Shown one piece after another: positions 36,699 through 46,166 of a DNA stretch of 64,000 nt (within the stretch, counting starts at the first letter, position 1; the number at the start of each line of letters is the position of its first letter). The position numbers and the translations under genes are program-made. Location: the IMG/VR virus record IMGVR_UViG_3300033984_000410, positions 16,005 through 80,004 of that record; one strand, given 5' to 3'. The DNA is from a virus. The notes under the pieces are model-generated. The model searched no databases. It saw only the letters and a list, made by a program, of their open reading frames with translations, and was not told where the DNA came from.

Positions 36699-37166
36699 AT
36701 GTTTAGAAACACAAAAAACCCGTTCGTATTATTAAATGATTTTACTACACCTTTTGGTTCTTTTGACCCATTCACGGTATTACTAGGAGATGTTAAGACT
36801 GAAAAAGGTCAAGACGAGAATGGTCAATGGACTTCTCAGACTTACACATCTGAAAATGGTGTTGTTACAGTAAAAAACTTCACTAGAACTTCTAAAAGTC
36901 CTAAAAGTAAAACAACTACTAATACAACAACAACTAACACAACAACTAACACTACTGAGTTAACAACTTTACAAAATGAGTTAACAACAGCTATTGAGAC
37001 TCAAAACTTTGAACGTGCAGTTGAATTAAGAGACCAAATTAAAAAATTGGAATCTAATCAAGAAAAAATTGAAACTCTAACTTTAGAATTAGAAACTTCA
37101 ATTAAAGAACAAAACTTTGAGAAATCAATTAAGTTGAGAGACCAAATTAATAAGTTGACTAAGTAA
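36699..37166 (+). CDS. UVR-motif protein, possible Clp adaptor (McsA-like tail)
   Basis: This 155-residue protein has an N-terminal region with FGSFDPFTVLLGD, a Thr/Asn-rich linker (about 70-86) and two UVR-type repeats (about 91-118 and 127-154; each L-x-x-x-A/I-x-x-Q-N-F-E-x-A/S-x-x-L-R-D-Q-I). In Gram-positive bacteria UVR motifs in McsA touch ClpC. The gene is divergent from the ClpC-like gene and shares its control region, so an adaptor or regulator role is reasonable (inference). Confidence 0.65.
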   Translation: MFRNTKNPFVLLNDFTTPFGSFDPFTVLLGDVKTEKGQDENGQWTSQTYTSENGVVTVKNFTRTSKSPKSKTTTNTTTTNTTTNTTELTTLQNELTTAIETQNFERAVELRDQIKKLESNQEKIETLTLELETSIKEQNFEKSIKLRDQINKLTK

Positions 37167-37172
37167 TTTACT

Positions 37173-37200
37173 AAACCCCACCTTTGAGTGGGGTTTTTTA
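37173..37200 (+). terminator. intrinsic terminator
   Basis: AACCCCAC-CTTTGA-GTGGGGTT with T-run. Confidence 0.8.
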
Positions 37201-37246
37201 TTTATTAAAATTACTGAATAGTTATTATTATAAAAAAAATTATATT

Positions 37247-37489
37247 ATGGGAATTAAAAAAGAAATTATTGAAGGTACTAAAATTATTAATGAAATTGAA
37301 TCAAGTAATTTAGTTAAAACTATCTATGATGTTGAGAGTCAAAAATTAATAGCGGAATTCAAAAATGGGTTTAAATATGAGTATGATGAAGTGCCTCACA
37401 AAACATATACTCAATTTAGGATGTCAGAATCTCAAGGAAAATTCTTCAACACTAACATCTCAAAGACTTTTAAGTATAAAAAATTATAA
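37247..37489 (+). CDS. KTSC-domain protein
   Basis: This 80-residue protein (from ATG 37247) has the KTSC pattern: VKTIYDVESQKLIAEF, KYEYDEVPHKTYTQF and MSESQGKFFNTNI. KTSC is a small domain of unknown role, seen alone and in phage and bacterial proteins and possibly nucleic-acid binding. The frame is open upstream, but that part lies in the terminator. Confidence 0.75.
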   Translation: MGIKKEIIEGTKIINEIESSNLVKTIYDVESQKLIAEFKNGFKYEYDEVPHKTYTQFRMSESQGKFFNTNISKTFKYKKL

Positions 37490-37507
37490 ATTTTTCTAAA
37501 AAATTGG

Positions 37508-37520
37508 ATATTTATCTTTA
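37508..37520 (+). promoter_or_regulatory. putative phage late promoter
   Basis: ATATTTATCTTTA abuts the ATG at 37521; the downstream half is weaker than in other copies. Confidence 0.4.
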
Positions 37521-38291
37521 ATGGATAATAATATTAAAAATATTTTACAAAGTTTTCACTTACAAGACACCTTAAACCCTAAAATATGGGTTATGTCTGA
37601 AGATGATGAAATTGGTAATATGAATCCTAAAGTTAGGACTCGTTTACTTGACATTGCCTACGACTTTATTGATTTCTTAGGTGTGGATGTTATTGTGTCG
37701 GATGTTGTTATGACAGGTTCATTATCAAATTATAATTGGTCAAAATACTCTGATGTTGATTTACACATCATTGCTGATTTTAATCAATTCAAGGAATCTG
37801 AATTACCTTTATATAAAGACTTATTTATATTAAAAAAAACAATATATAATGATAACCATGATATTACTATTTATGGTTATGATGTTGAACTATATGTTCA
37901 AGATGAAAATGAAGCTCACTTTAGTAGTGGTGAATACTCTATTCTATTTGATGAATGGAAATCAAAACCTAAAAAAGAGAATGTTGATATTGACACCGAA
38001 TTAATTAAAACAAAAGCTAAAAAATGGATGGATTCTATTGATGCTATAATAGAACAATCAAAAGATGAATCTTTAGAAGAGTCTAAATTATTAATAGGTA
38101 AGTATAAGGATAAGTTAAAGAAATATAGAACAAGTGGGTTAGAAAAAGACGGAGAATATTCTAATGAAAATTTAGTATTTAAGGTTTTAAGGAGAAATGG
38201 GTATGTTCAAAAGTTATTTGATTTCTTAAATAAAAACACAGATAAAATCCTCTCGCTTGACGAAAAAATAAAAAATACATCAGAAAAGTAA
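37521..38291 (+). CDS. nucleotidyltransferase-fold protein (pol-beta type)
   Basis: This 256-residue protein contains VVMTGSLSNYNWSKYSDVDLHIIADF (about 55-82), the G-S ... D-x-D motif of the minimal nucleotidyltransferase fold. The D-V-D acids would bind metal. A helical C-terminal half follows. Related phage proteins are common but their substrate is unknown. It sits at the start of the head module. Confidence 0.75.
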   Translation: MDNNIKNILQSFHLQDTLNPKIWVMSEDDEIGNMNPKVRTRLLDIAYDFIDFLGVDVIVSDVVMTGSLSNYNWSKYSDVDLHIIADFNQFKESELPLYKDLFILKKTIYNDNHDITIYGYDVELYVQDENEAHFSSGEYSILFDEWKSKPKKENVDIDTELIKTKAKKWMDSIDAIIEQSKDESLEESKLLIGKYKDKLKKYRTSGLEKDGEYSNENLVFKVLRRNGYVQKLFDFLNKNTDKILSLDEKIKNTSEK

Positions 38292-38308
38292 TATTTTTAA
38301 TTCTGACT

Positions 38309-38324
38309 ATATTTATATATAAAA
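38309..38324 (+). promoter_or_regulatory. putative phage late promoter
   Basis: ATATTTATATATAAAA, 24 nt before ATG 38349. Confidence 0.55.
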
Positions 38325-38348
38325 TTAATTCAAAACAAAAATAAAAAA

Positions 38349-39719
38349 ATGGGAAATAATTTAAGACCAATTGGTAGTGAAAAATTGCAAGGTATGGAGA
38401 AAATCAACCGTATGCTTGAAATTGCTAGATATAAAGAATCAACACCTAATCCTATCAATGAGGATAAGTCAGTAGAATACACTAAAACTTTATCTGATGG
38501 TAACAATTACCAAATCATTAAAGAAAAAAGTGGTTATGTTCTAAAAAGAACATTATTGGAATCAGATGGTAATTCTGATTATTTAGAACCAATGAGAAAT
38601 AGAAAATATTACCCATCATATTCTCAAGCATTAAAAAGATTAAATCTTATTGCTAAAGAAGTTAATGTTAATGAAGGTGTTGAAAGTAATACATCTTTAT
38701 TTAATGAAAGTCAATCTGACGCTACAAAATATATTTTGAAAATGTCAGCTAACGAACAAGCCCCTGTTGCGGGACAAGTACCTGCTCCAGCACCAGCCCC
38801 CGCGGCTGCACCGGCTCCTGCCCCAGTTGCTGCACCAGCACCAGCTCCGGAAGAAGAATTAGATTTAGATTTTGATATGGAGGATACTGAAGGTGAAGAG
38901 GATGATAATGAACCAGTATCAATAAAAGTTATTCAGAAATTAACTGGAAAATTAGCTCAAAAATTAAGAGCTTTTGACGAGGCTAATGAAGAAGAACCAA
39001 TGTCATCTAAAGATATTAAGTATGTTGTTAATTCTATTTTATCAGCAATTGATGTTGAAGCGTTAGATGAGGAAGATAAAGACGATATCTTAAGTAAATT
39101 AGAAGGTATTGAGGACGAATCTGAATTTGGTGGTGAAGAAGATTTTGATGGACTATCTGACGAAGATGGTTTAGAAGATGAAGAATTAGAAACTGAATTA
39201 CCTGAAGGTGAAATGGGAGAAGCTTTTGATAGCGAAGAAATGACAATGTTTGATGATTTTAGTGAAGATGATTATGAAGAAATTTCTGACCTTAAAAGTC
39301 ATATGTCTGGAAACAGAATGAACCCAAGAGCTGACAGAGAGTATCTTGATTTAAGTGATAACGATGAAGATTCTGATAGAACTAAAAAACATTTTGGTCT
39401 TGAACCTCGTCACAGAAAAAATATGGGAGATATGTTTGAAGGTATTTTTTCTGAATCTAAAGTTGATAAAATATTAGAAAGATATTTTGAGACTGAAAAA
39501 ACTGAAAATACTAAAAAAACTCCTATCACTGAAAATAGAAAAGTTATTGTTAACAGAATTAAAAATTTATCTGAAAGTATTTCACAAGAAGTAGCTTCAA
39601 CTAAGTTTACGAGAAATAACCCAACCGCTAAATTAATTGGTAAAACAACTAAAAACTTTTTAGTATTTGAAAATAATAATACAAAAGTAAGAATCTCTAC
39701 TAAAGGTGAAATTCTATGA
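38349..39719 (+). CDS. acidic prohead-associated protein with Ala-Pro linker
   Basis: This 456-residue protein has a basic N-terminal helix (MEKINRMLEIARYKE), an Ala/Pro-rich linker (about 143-170), and a long Asp/Glu-rich region (about 172-330). Its C-terminus contains TKFTRNNPTAKLIGKTTKNFLVF. Several L-x-E and I-x-E sites are spread through it. Composition resembles T4 core proteins, so an internal scaffold or core role is likely. It overlaps the next gene by 4 nt. Confidence 0.65.
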   Translation: MGNNLRPIGSEKLQGMEKINRMLEIARYKESTPNPINEDKSVEYTKTLSDGNNYQIIKEKSGYVLKRTLLESDGNSDYLEPMRNRKYYPSYSQALKRLNLIAKEVNVNEGVESNTSLFNESQSDATKYILKMSANEQAPVAGQVPAPAPAPAAAPAPAPVAAPAPAPEEELDLDFDMEDTEGEEDDNEPVSIKVIQKLTGKLAQKLRAFDEANEEEPMSSKDIKYVVNSILSAIDVEALDEEDKDDILSKLEGIEDESEFGGEEDFDGLSDEDGLEDEELETELPEGEMGEAFDSEEMTMFDDFSEDDYEEISDLKSHMSGNRMNPRADREYLDLSDNDEDSDRTKKHFGLEPRHRKNMGDMFEGIFSESKVDKILERYFETEKTENTKKTPITENRKVIVNRIKNLSESISQEVASTKFTRNNPTAKLIGKTTKNFLVFENNNTKVRISTKGEIL

Positions 39720-40126
39720 ATCATTTAATTTACGTAAATGAATTAGGACCAAATTATAAAGGCGATAACATTTACGAATTTATTTTTTCGGATACTATAG
39801 ATAATATCTGGGGCGAAAATTGGGAATCAAAACCATCTAATGGTTACCCTTTACCCCCAGATTTAGAATTTGTTAAAAAAGTGGGTGTATTGAAAAATGA
39901 CCTAATAACAATGTCAGTAATTCAGAATTCTGATTATTTCTCAATGATGGATTGTCTTGATGGTGTTGTAGCTTTAGCTTGGGAAAACGAATCGGATTAT
40001 GTTGATTTTAGTCATAAAAAAAGATTAGTGTTCTTATTCGGTGATACTGAAGAATCTGTTAAAGATAAACTATACGAACGAGATATCGTTTTAGAAATTG
40101 AAAAAAAAACAATATATGAAAATTAA
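39716..40126 (+). CDS. head-module protein, unknown
   Basis: This 136-residue protein (MNHLIYVNELGPNYKGD...) is acidic and globular, with YEFIFSDTIDNIWGENWE and KKRLVFLFGDTEESV. It is translationally coupled to both neighbours (4-nt overlap upstream, 11-nt overlap downstream). Similar small proteins occur before terminase in T4-like phages of unknown role. Confidence 0.65.
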   Translation: MNHLIYVNELGPNYKGDNIYEFIFSDTIDNIWGENWESKPSNGYPLPPDLEFVKKVGVLKNDLITMSVIQNSDYFSMMDCLDGVVALAWENESDYVDFSHKKRLVFLFGDTEESVKDKLYERDIVLEIEKKTIYEN

Positions 40127-41081
40127 TCACAAATTATTAAAATTGGTTGAGTATGGTATGAAAACTACCACTCTAACTTCCTTGACTGAATCTCAAGTGA
40201 ATAATCTATATAATAGATTAGTAGAAGGTAAAAAAGAAACTAAAGAAGCTACAACAACTAATCTTAACGCTAAAGAAACAACTTATAGTTCTGGTGAAGT
40301 TGGAGCTATGAAAACCAAAGGACTTGGTGTTAATGTTAAAAATGGTGAAGTTAGACCAACTGGTGACGGAGGTCTTAAAGTTATCACTAAAGAAGGTGAA
40401 ATGACTGAAAAAGCCGAATCTAAACAACAACAAAAATTTATGGGTTTAGCTTTGTCAGTTAAACGAGGTGACACGCCTAAAGGTGAAGTGTCTAAAAAAG
40501 TTAAAGAGACAGCTAAAAAAATGTCTGAAAAAGATTTAGAAGATTTTGCATCTACAGAACATAAAGGTTTACCTAAAAAAGTTAAAAAAGAAGAAACTAA
40601 AGAAAGTTTTGGATTTGGTGATTATGGTAAAAAATTAGCATCTGCTGCTGCTGGTGCAACTAAAAAGAATTTAGGTCAAATAAGTCCTAGTGTATCTATT
40701 GGTGAATCTAAAGAAGCTATTATAGAAAGAAAAATTATTCAATTGGTTGAGAAACACCTTACACCAAAAATGACTAAACAAGACTTCTTAAATTTAGTTA
40801 AAGAACAAGGAACTAAAGAAGCCCCTGTTAAGACTCCTGTTAAGACACCAACAAAACCAAAAAAAGATAATCCTTATCAACCAAAACATAAACCAGCTCC
40901 TAAAGCTGAAGTTAAAGAACAAGGAACTAAAGAAGCTCCGGTGAAAACTCCGGTAAAAACTCCTACAAGACCAAAACCGTTTAATCCTTATCAGCCAAAG
41001 CATAAACCAGCTCCTAAAGCTGAAAATAAAGATTTACCTGAATGGTTATCTTTCACATCATTAGGTCTTAAATTAAAATAA
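40116..41081 (+). CDS. Lys-rich protein with two tandem repeats, possible DNA-packing cargo
   Basis: From ATG 40116 the protein has 321 residues. Near the start is LTESQVNNLYNRLVEG (a leader-like L-V-E site at 35-37). The middle is Lys/Glu/Ser-rich. Two tandem repeats of about 40 residues follow (starting KEQGTKEAPVKTPVKTPT, ending KHKPAPKAE). The basic, proline-rich repeats suggest DNA binding inside the head. The repeats end in V-K-E-Q, itself close to the cleavage rule. Confidence 0.65.
   Translation: MKINHKLLKLVEYGMKTTTLTSLTESQVNNLYNRLVEGKKETKEATTTNLNAKETTYSSGEVGAMKTKGLGVNVKNGEVRPTGDGGLKVITKEGEMTEKAESKQQQKFMGLALSVKRGDTPKGEVSKKVKETAKKMSEKDLEDFASTEHKGLPKKVKKEETKESFGFGDYGKKLASAAAGATKKNLGQISPSVSIGESKEAIIERKIIQLVEKHLTPKMTKQDFLNLVKEQGTKEAPVKTPVKTPTKPKKDNPYQPKHKPAPKAEVKEQGTKEAPVKTPVKTPTRPKPFNPYQPKHKPAPKAENKDLPEWLSFTSLGLKLK
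40800..41030 (+). repeat. two tandem protein-coding repeats
   Basis: The segments around 40800-40914 and 40915-41030 encode nearly the same 38-40 residues, with different synonymous codons, so the duplication is not recent. Confidence 0.8.
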
Positions 41082-41086
41082 TAGTT

Positions 41087-42424
41087 ATGAGTTTAAATTC
41101 TAAAATAGAACAAATATTAAAAGCGAAAACTAAACTTGAAACTAAATTAATTCAAGAAGGTTTAACTAAAAAAGAACATAGTGTTTTGAATGAAATCAAT
41201 TCTACTATGAAAGAACAGATAGATTACGAAGGTCCTGAAAGAATGGAACCGGGTATTGAGAGAAAGATTACATCAAAAGAAACTCCTTTTGCTGGACATC
41301 CTGCAATTCCTGAAGGTGACAAAGATTTTATTGAAACTATTTCATCTAAAAGATTTAAGGATTCTGTAGCTAAAGTTAGAAGATTTTTAGGTGACACAAC
41401 ACCTATCCAAGGTCGTAATCCAATGATGGGTTTAATGTCTATGGTTATGAGAGGCTTACAACAGACTATGTCTATAGAGTCTCAAAACAAGGAAACTCTT
41501 GAGAATTTGGCGGTTGAGTTAGTTAAAAAAGAATTAGGAATACCTGAAGGTTCATTACAATTTGACGCCCAATTAGTTCATAGACCTATGGGTGCCGCTG
41601 AAGGTATGAGAGGTGAAGCTGAAGAACCTAGTGAAGAAGAAGTTAAAGACGCTTTTGCTAAAGCTGAAGAACACCAAGAAGAATTGGCGGATTTCGCGGA
41701 TGAATTTGAGAAATTTAATTTAGAAAAAGCTAAAAGAAGACTTATCAACTCATTAATACAAGGTGCTGCTTTTAAAGGTGGTCATATGTATGTTTTACTT
41801 AATGATGAGTTAAATGCAATTAACCCTAACTTAATGAATTTATATGGTGTTAATCAATCATTGATGGAACACTTATATTGGTTATACCCAGATATGGAAC
41901 AAATGGCAGGTTCTGGTGGTGGTCAAATGGGACAATCAGAAGTTGATAATGAAACAGACCCACCTACAGTTGTTGCTCGCGCCGCTACTTTCCCTTTATT
42001 GGTTCACGAATTAGTTAAAGGTGTTTATGAAGTATTTGGAACTCACGGATTACCGGATGACCCAAGACAAGCTGAAATGGTTATGGGTGCTGAAGATACT
42101 TTACCCGCAGAAATTTGGGATTCTAGATTAGGTCCTATATTTTGGGAAAAATTTACAGATGCTTACCCTGACAAATTATTTGATGAGGATAAAAAACATT
42201 TACAACATTATCTTTTTGTTAGGTTCTCAAGATTAGATGCTGCGGAATTTATGAAAATTGCAAAATTAATCTTAAAAGGTGACCCACAAGGAAGTAAATT
42301 TATTGATAGAATGGTTAATGAAATCATTGAGGATTTGAAAAAACAAGAATACGAAGATAAGGATAATGATGATTACGATGATGATGATTTGAATGATATT
42401 GATTTGTCAGCACTTGGTTTTTAA
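41087..42424 (+). CDS. head-module protein upstream of terminase, unknown
   Basis: This 445-residue protein has a helical N-terminus, a segment VRRFLGDTTPIQGRNPMMGLMSMVMRGLQQTM, and an acidic C-terminal tail (KDNDDYDDDDLNDIDLSAL). Its place between core genes and terminase, and its size, are typical of conserved but unnamed genes in T4-like marine and gut phages. A role in packaging or head assembly is inferred. Confidence 0.6.
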   Translation: MSLNSKIEQILKAKTKLETKLIQEGLTKKEHSVLNEINSTMKEQIDYEGPERMEPGIERKITSKETPFAGHPAIPEGDKDFIETISSKRFKDSVAKVRRFLGDTTPIQGRNPMMGLMSMVMRGLQQTMSIESQNKETLENLAVELVKKELGIPEGSLQFDAQLVHRPMGAAEGMRGEAEEPSEEEVKDAFAKAEEHQEELADFADEFEKFNLEKAKRRLINSLIQGAAFKGGHMYVLLNDELNAINPNLMNLYGVNQSLMEHLYWLYPDMEQMAGSGGGQMGQSEVDNETDPPTVVARAATFPLLVHELVKGVYEVFGTHGLPDDPRQAEMVMGAEDTLPAEIWDSRLGPIFWEKFTDAYPDKLFDEDKKHLQHYLFVRFSRLDAAEFMKIAKLILKGDPQGSKFIDRMVNEIIEDLKKQEYEDKDNDDYDDDDLNDIDLSALGF

Positions 42425-42441
42425 AAAATTAAATTAACATT

Positions 42442-44214
42442 ATGGCAAACCTAACAAAAGAACAAGTATTAATTGAATATGTAAGATGTCATAAAGATAT
42501 TGAATACGCGTTAAGAACTTATTTACAGACATACGATAATACAGTATCAAAATATGTTCCTTTAGAATTATACCCTGACCAATTATCATTACTTAATGAT
42601 TATGAGGATTATAATGAAAATATTGCATTGAAATACAGACAAGCGGGGGTATCAACAGTTACCGCCGCTTGGGCTTCAATGAAACTATCCTTCGCAAAAA
42701 AAACAAAACCTGAAAAAGTACTTATTATTGCCAATAAATTAGATACATCTTTAGAGATGGCTAATAAAATTAGAGCGTTTGTAGCTCAATGGCCTAGTTG
42801 GGTTGGTATTGACTTTTCAGTAGAAAAAAATTCACAAAAACATTACAAATTAAATAATGGTAGTGAGGTTAAAGCTGTAGCGACATCCAAGGATGCACTG
42901 CGTGGTTTTACCCCCACTATACTTGTATTTGATGAGGCTGCGTTTATTGACGCTGATAGTGATTTCTGGGCTGCGTGTATGGCATCCCTTTCCACTGGGG
43001 GTAAAGTAATAGTTGTTTCAACTCCCAATGGATTTGACCCTATTTATTACGAAATATACGACCAAGCCTTACGAGGAATGAATGACTTTAAGATATCAGA
43101 GATGTTTTGGTATCGTGACCCTCGTTATACTAAAGATTTATATTTGGTTAAAACACATGATACCATTCATTATCTTTTAAATAAAGAGGATTACAATAAA
43201 AATGAACTTATTAGTTGGGCTCATATCCCAGCGGACCAAAGGGATTATGTGGAATTAAAATCAATGATGGATAATGGTTATAAACCATGTTCAAGTTGGT
43301 TTGAGAGTATGGTTAAGAAATTAAAATATGATAAGAGAAAAGTATCACAAGAGTTAGAATGTAACTTTTTAGGTTCTGGTGATAATGTATTTGATTCTAA
43401 TTTAATGCAGAACATTCACGAGAATATGATTACTGAACCTAGTAATAAAATGATGGCTAACGCATTATGGTTATGGAAAGAACCGGTGATAGGTCATAAA
43501 TACATTATGGGTGTGGATGTCAGTCGTGGAGATAGTGAGGATTTTAGTTCTTTTCAGATAATTGATTTTGATGAAAGAGAACAAGTTGCTGAATATGTTG
43601 GGAAAGTTCCCCCCGATGTTATGGCGGAGATTGCATATAAGTGGGCTAATATGTATTCAGCTTATGTGGTTATAGATATTACTGGGGGTATGGGGGTTTC
43701 AACTGCGAGAAAGATGCAGGAGATGGGTTATAAGGATTTATATATTGATGGTGTTGACACCACTAATAAATGGGCTTACAATCCTAAATCGGCAGAAAAA
43801 ATACCTGGAATAAATTTTAACAATAAAAGGGTTCAAATTATTGCGTCATACGAAGAAGTATTGCGTCATAAGTTCAGAATATATAGTTCAAGACTATACA
43901 ATGAAATGAATTCCTTTATATATATTAATGGTCGTCCTGACCACCAAAGAGGTCACCATGACGATTTAATTATGTCAATTGCGATGGCAACTTATGTTGC
44001 TGAATCATCATTTAGTAATTTAACTAAAGTTACTGAACATACAAAAGCGATGATTGATTCATGGTCTGTAAATAATAATACTGACATAAATAAATCTTTA
44101 GAGTTTAACCCTGTAATACCAAATTATACAGATAGACAAGGTCAATTTAATGGTGGTAATATAGCTAAAGAAGACTATAACAAATACGGGTGGTTATTTG
44201 GAGGTATGAGATAA
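42442..44214 (+). CDS. large terminase subunit (gp17-like)
   Basis: This 590-residue motor packages DNA into the prohead and cuts it. Visible are a P-loop region YRQAGVSTVTA (about 65-75, without the classical GKS as in many T4-type terminases), Walker B ILVFDEAAF (about 160-168), coupling VVVSTPNG, and the RNase H-like nuclease with GVDVSRGDSEDFS (about 354-366), VVIDITGGMG and HHDDLIMS. Length is close to T4 gp17 (610). It is followed by the portal gene. Confidence 0.95.
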   Translation: MANLTKEQVLIEYVRCHKDIEYALRTYLQTYDNTVSKYVPLELYPDQLSLLNDYEDYNENIALKYRQAGVSTVTAAWASMKLSFAKKTKPEKVLIIANKLDTSLEMANKIRAFVAQWPSWVGIDFSVEKNSQKHYKLNNGSEVKAVATSKDALRGFTPTILVFDEAAFIDADSDFWAACMASLSTGGKVIVVSTPNGFDPIYYEIYDQALRGMNDFKISEMFWYRDPRYTKDLYLVKTHDTIHYLLNKEDYNKNELISWAHIPADQRDYVELKSMMDNGYKPCSSWFESMVKKLKYDKRKVSQELECNFLGSGDNVFDSNLMQNIHENMITEPSNKMMANALWLWKEPVIGHKYIMGVDVSRGDSEDFSSFQIIDFDEREQVAEYVGKVPPDVMAEIAYKWANMYSAYVVIDITGGMGVSTARKMQEMGYKDLYIDGVDTTNKWAYNPKSAEKIPGINFNNKRVQIIASYEEVLRHKFRIYSSRLYNEMNSFIYINGRPDHQRGHHDDLIMSIAMATYVAESSFSNLTKVTEHTKAMIDSWSVNNNTDINKSLEFNPVIPNYTDRQGQFNGGNIAKEDYNKYGWLFGGMR

Positions 44215-44277
44215 AAATATTTCTCAATTACCATATAGGACTATTTATATGGGAAGAAAATAAGTTATATTAAGAAT

Positions 44278-46143
44278 ATGGAAAATAATCAAAACAATCA
44301 AAATAATTTAACTGTTTGGCAAAGATTATCAAAAGCGTTTGGTCCTAATTCATTATTGAATCAAGACTATCCGACTTATAAAGTTGATAAAAAAGAGTTG
44401 TTAAAAACAACTTCTAAAGCTGAATACGAAAAAGAAAAGTTACAGGCTCAACAAACTTATTACTTAGGTAATCAGTGGACTAAAATTGAAAGTAACTTAT
44501 ATACTCAAGCGGTTTATTATGAACCAACTCGTTTAGCATCATTTTATGATTATGAAAGTATGGAGTACACACCTGAAATTTCTGCAGCATTAGACATTTA
44601 TGGTGAGGAATCAACAACGGTTGACCAAAATGGTCATATGTTACAAGTATTTTCTGAATCAAAACGAATCAAATCAATCTTAACGGATTTATTCAACAAC
44701 GCTTTAGATATTAATACAAATTTACCTATGTGGACAAGAAATACTTGTAAATATGGGGATAATTTCGTTTACCTAAAATTAGATGGTGAAAAAGGTATTG
44801 TTGGTGCTATGCAACTTCCTAATATTGAAATAGAACGATTAGAGAGAGGTATGGCAGCTAAATCCGCTAATGTTGAGGAATTACCTGAAAATAGAGGGTT
44901 AAGGTTCAAGTGGAAATCTAAAGATATGGAATTTAACACTTGGGAGATTGCTCACTTTAGATTATTAGGTGATGATAGAAAATTACCTTATGGTACTTCT
45001 ATGTTGGAGAAAGCGAGAAGAATTTGGAAACAATTATTACTATCTGAAGACGCGATGTTAATTTATAGAACATCAAGAGCACCTGAGAGAAGAGTATTTA
45101 AAGTTTTCGTTGGTAATATGGATGATAAAGATGTTGAACCATATGTACAACGTGTTGCGAATAAATTCAAAAGAAGTCAGGTTGTTGATTCAAGTTCAGG
45201 AAATGTTGATATGAGATTTAATCAAATGGCTGTTGACCAAGATTATTTCATCCCTGTTCGTGACCAAGCGGCTGCTTCACCTATTGAGACTTTACCCGGT
45301 GCTCAAAACTTAGCTGAAATCGCGGATATTGAGTATATTCAAAAGAAATTATTAACGGCTCTTAGAGTCCCTAAAGCCTTTTTAGGGTTTGAAGAACCTG
45401 TTGGTGGTGGTAAAGATTTATCGTTAATGGATATTCGTTTCGCAAGAACAATTAATAGAATACAAAATTGTATGATTGCCGAATTAAATAAAATTGCAAT
45501 TATTCATTTATTTTTATTAGGTTTTGAAGATGAGTTATCTAATTTTACATTAGGTTTAACTAACCCATCAAGTCAAGCGGATTTATTAAAAATTGACATA
45601 TTCAAAGAAAAATTGTTGGCTTATAAAGATGCTGTAGCACCTATTGAGGGTATTGCTCCGGTTTCTGTATCTTGGGCTAAAAAACATATCCTAGGATTTT
45701 CTGATGAAGAAATTAAACTTGATTTACAACAACAACGTATTGAGAAAGCGGCCGGTGCTGAATTAACTAATACCGCAACAGTTATTACTCATACAGGTAT
45801 CTTTGATAATATTGATAAGTTATATGGTAATAAACCTGGAGCTCCACAAGCTGCCGGTGCAACACCACCAGCAGAACCTGGAAGTGAAGGTGGCGGAGAA
45901 GATTTTGGTGCGTTAGGCGGAGCCCCTGAGATGGGTGGTGAAGAATTAGGTGGAACTCCACCTCCAGGACCTGAAGCAGGTGGTGAAGCTGGGGTAACAC
46001 CAGAATCATTTAAGAAAACCAACCATAACATTTTATTAGAAAATGAAGGGCTATTTAATGACGATTCTTACATCAATTTATCTAAAGGTGAAAATTATTT
46101 AGGAGAAATTGAAGACCAATTGGATAAACTTCTGAATGGTTAG
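44278..46143 (+). CDS. portal protein (gp20-like)
   Basis: This 621-residue protein matches T4-type portals: YESMEYTPEISAALDIYGEEST (about 91-112), RVFKVFVGNMDDKDVEPYVQRVANKFKRS, and RVPKAFLGFEEPVGGGKDLS (about 370-389). The C-terminus has an extended Gly/Pro/Glu-rich stretch (about 520-585). It forms the dodecameric ring for DNA entry. Genome order terminase-portal-protease-scaffold-capsid supports the call. Confidence 0.93.
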   Translation: MENNQNNQNNLTVWQRLSKAFGPNSLLNQDYPTYKVDKKELLKTTSKAEYEKEKLQAQQTYYLGNQWTKIESNLYTQAVYYEPTRLASFYDYESMEYTPEISAALDIYGEESTTVDQNGHMLQVFSESKRIKSILTDLFNNALDINTNLPMWTRNTCKYGDNFVYLKLDGEKGIVGAMQLPNIEIERLERGMAAKSANVEELPENRGLRFKWKSKDMEFNTWEIAHFRLLGDDRKLPYGTSMLEKARRIWKQLLLSEDAMLIYRTSRAPERRVFKVFVGNMDDKDVEPYVQRVANKFKRSQVVDSSSGNVDMRFNQMAVDQDYFIPVRDQAAASPIETLPGAQNLAEIADIEYIQKKLLTALRVPKAFLGFEEPVGGGKDLSLMDIRFARTINRIQNCMIAELNKIAIIHLFLLGFEDELSNFTLGLTNPSSQADLLKIDIFKEKLLAYKDAVAPIEGIAPVSVSWAKKHILGFSDEEIKLDLQQQRIEKAAGAELTNTATVITHTGIFDNIDKLYGNKPGAPQAAGATPPAEPGSEGGGEDFGALGGAPEMGGEELGGTPPPGPEAGGEAGVTPESFKKTNHNILLENEGLFNDDSYINLSKGENYLGEIEDQLDKLLNG

Positions 46144-46159
46144 ATATTTATATATAAAA
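46144..46159 (+). promoter_or_regulatory. putative phage late promoter
   Basis: ATATTTATATATAAAA, 7 nt before ATG 46167. Confidence 0.55.
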
Positions 46160-46166
46160 AAGTAAA

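Noticed and set aside
38770-38850. Possible CRISPR-like or tandem repeat
   Set aside because: The repetition only encodes an Ala-Pro linker; there are no spaced repeats, and no CRISPR array was seen in the window.
44217-44277. CTATTTATATGGGAAG before the portal gene as a late promoter
   Set aside because: Only the first half of the motif is present and the distance to the ATG is long; the portal is probably read from upstream.
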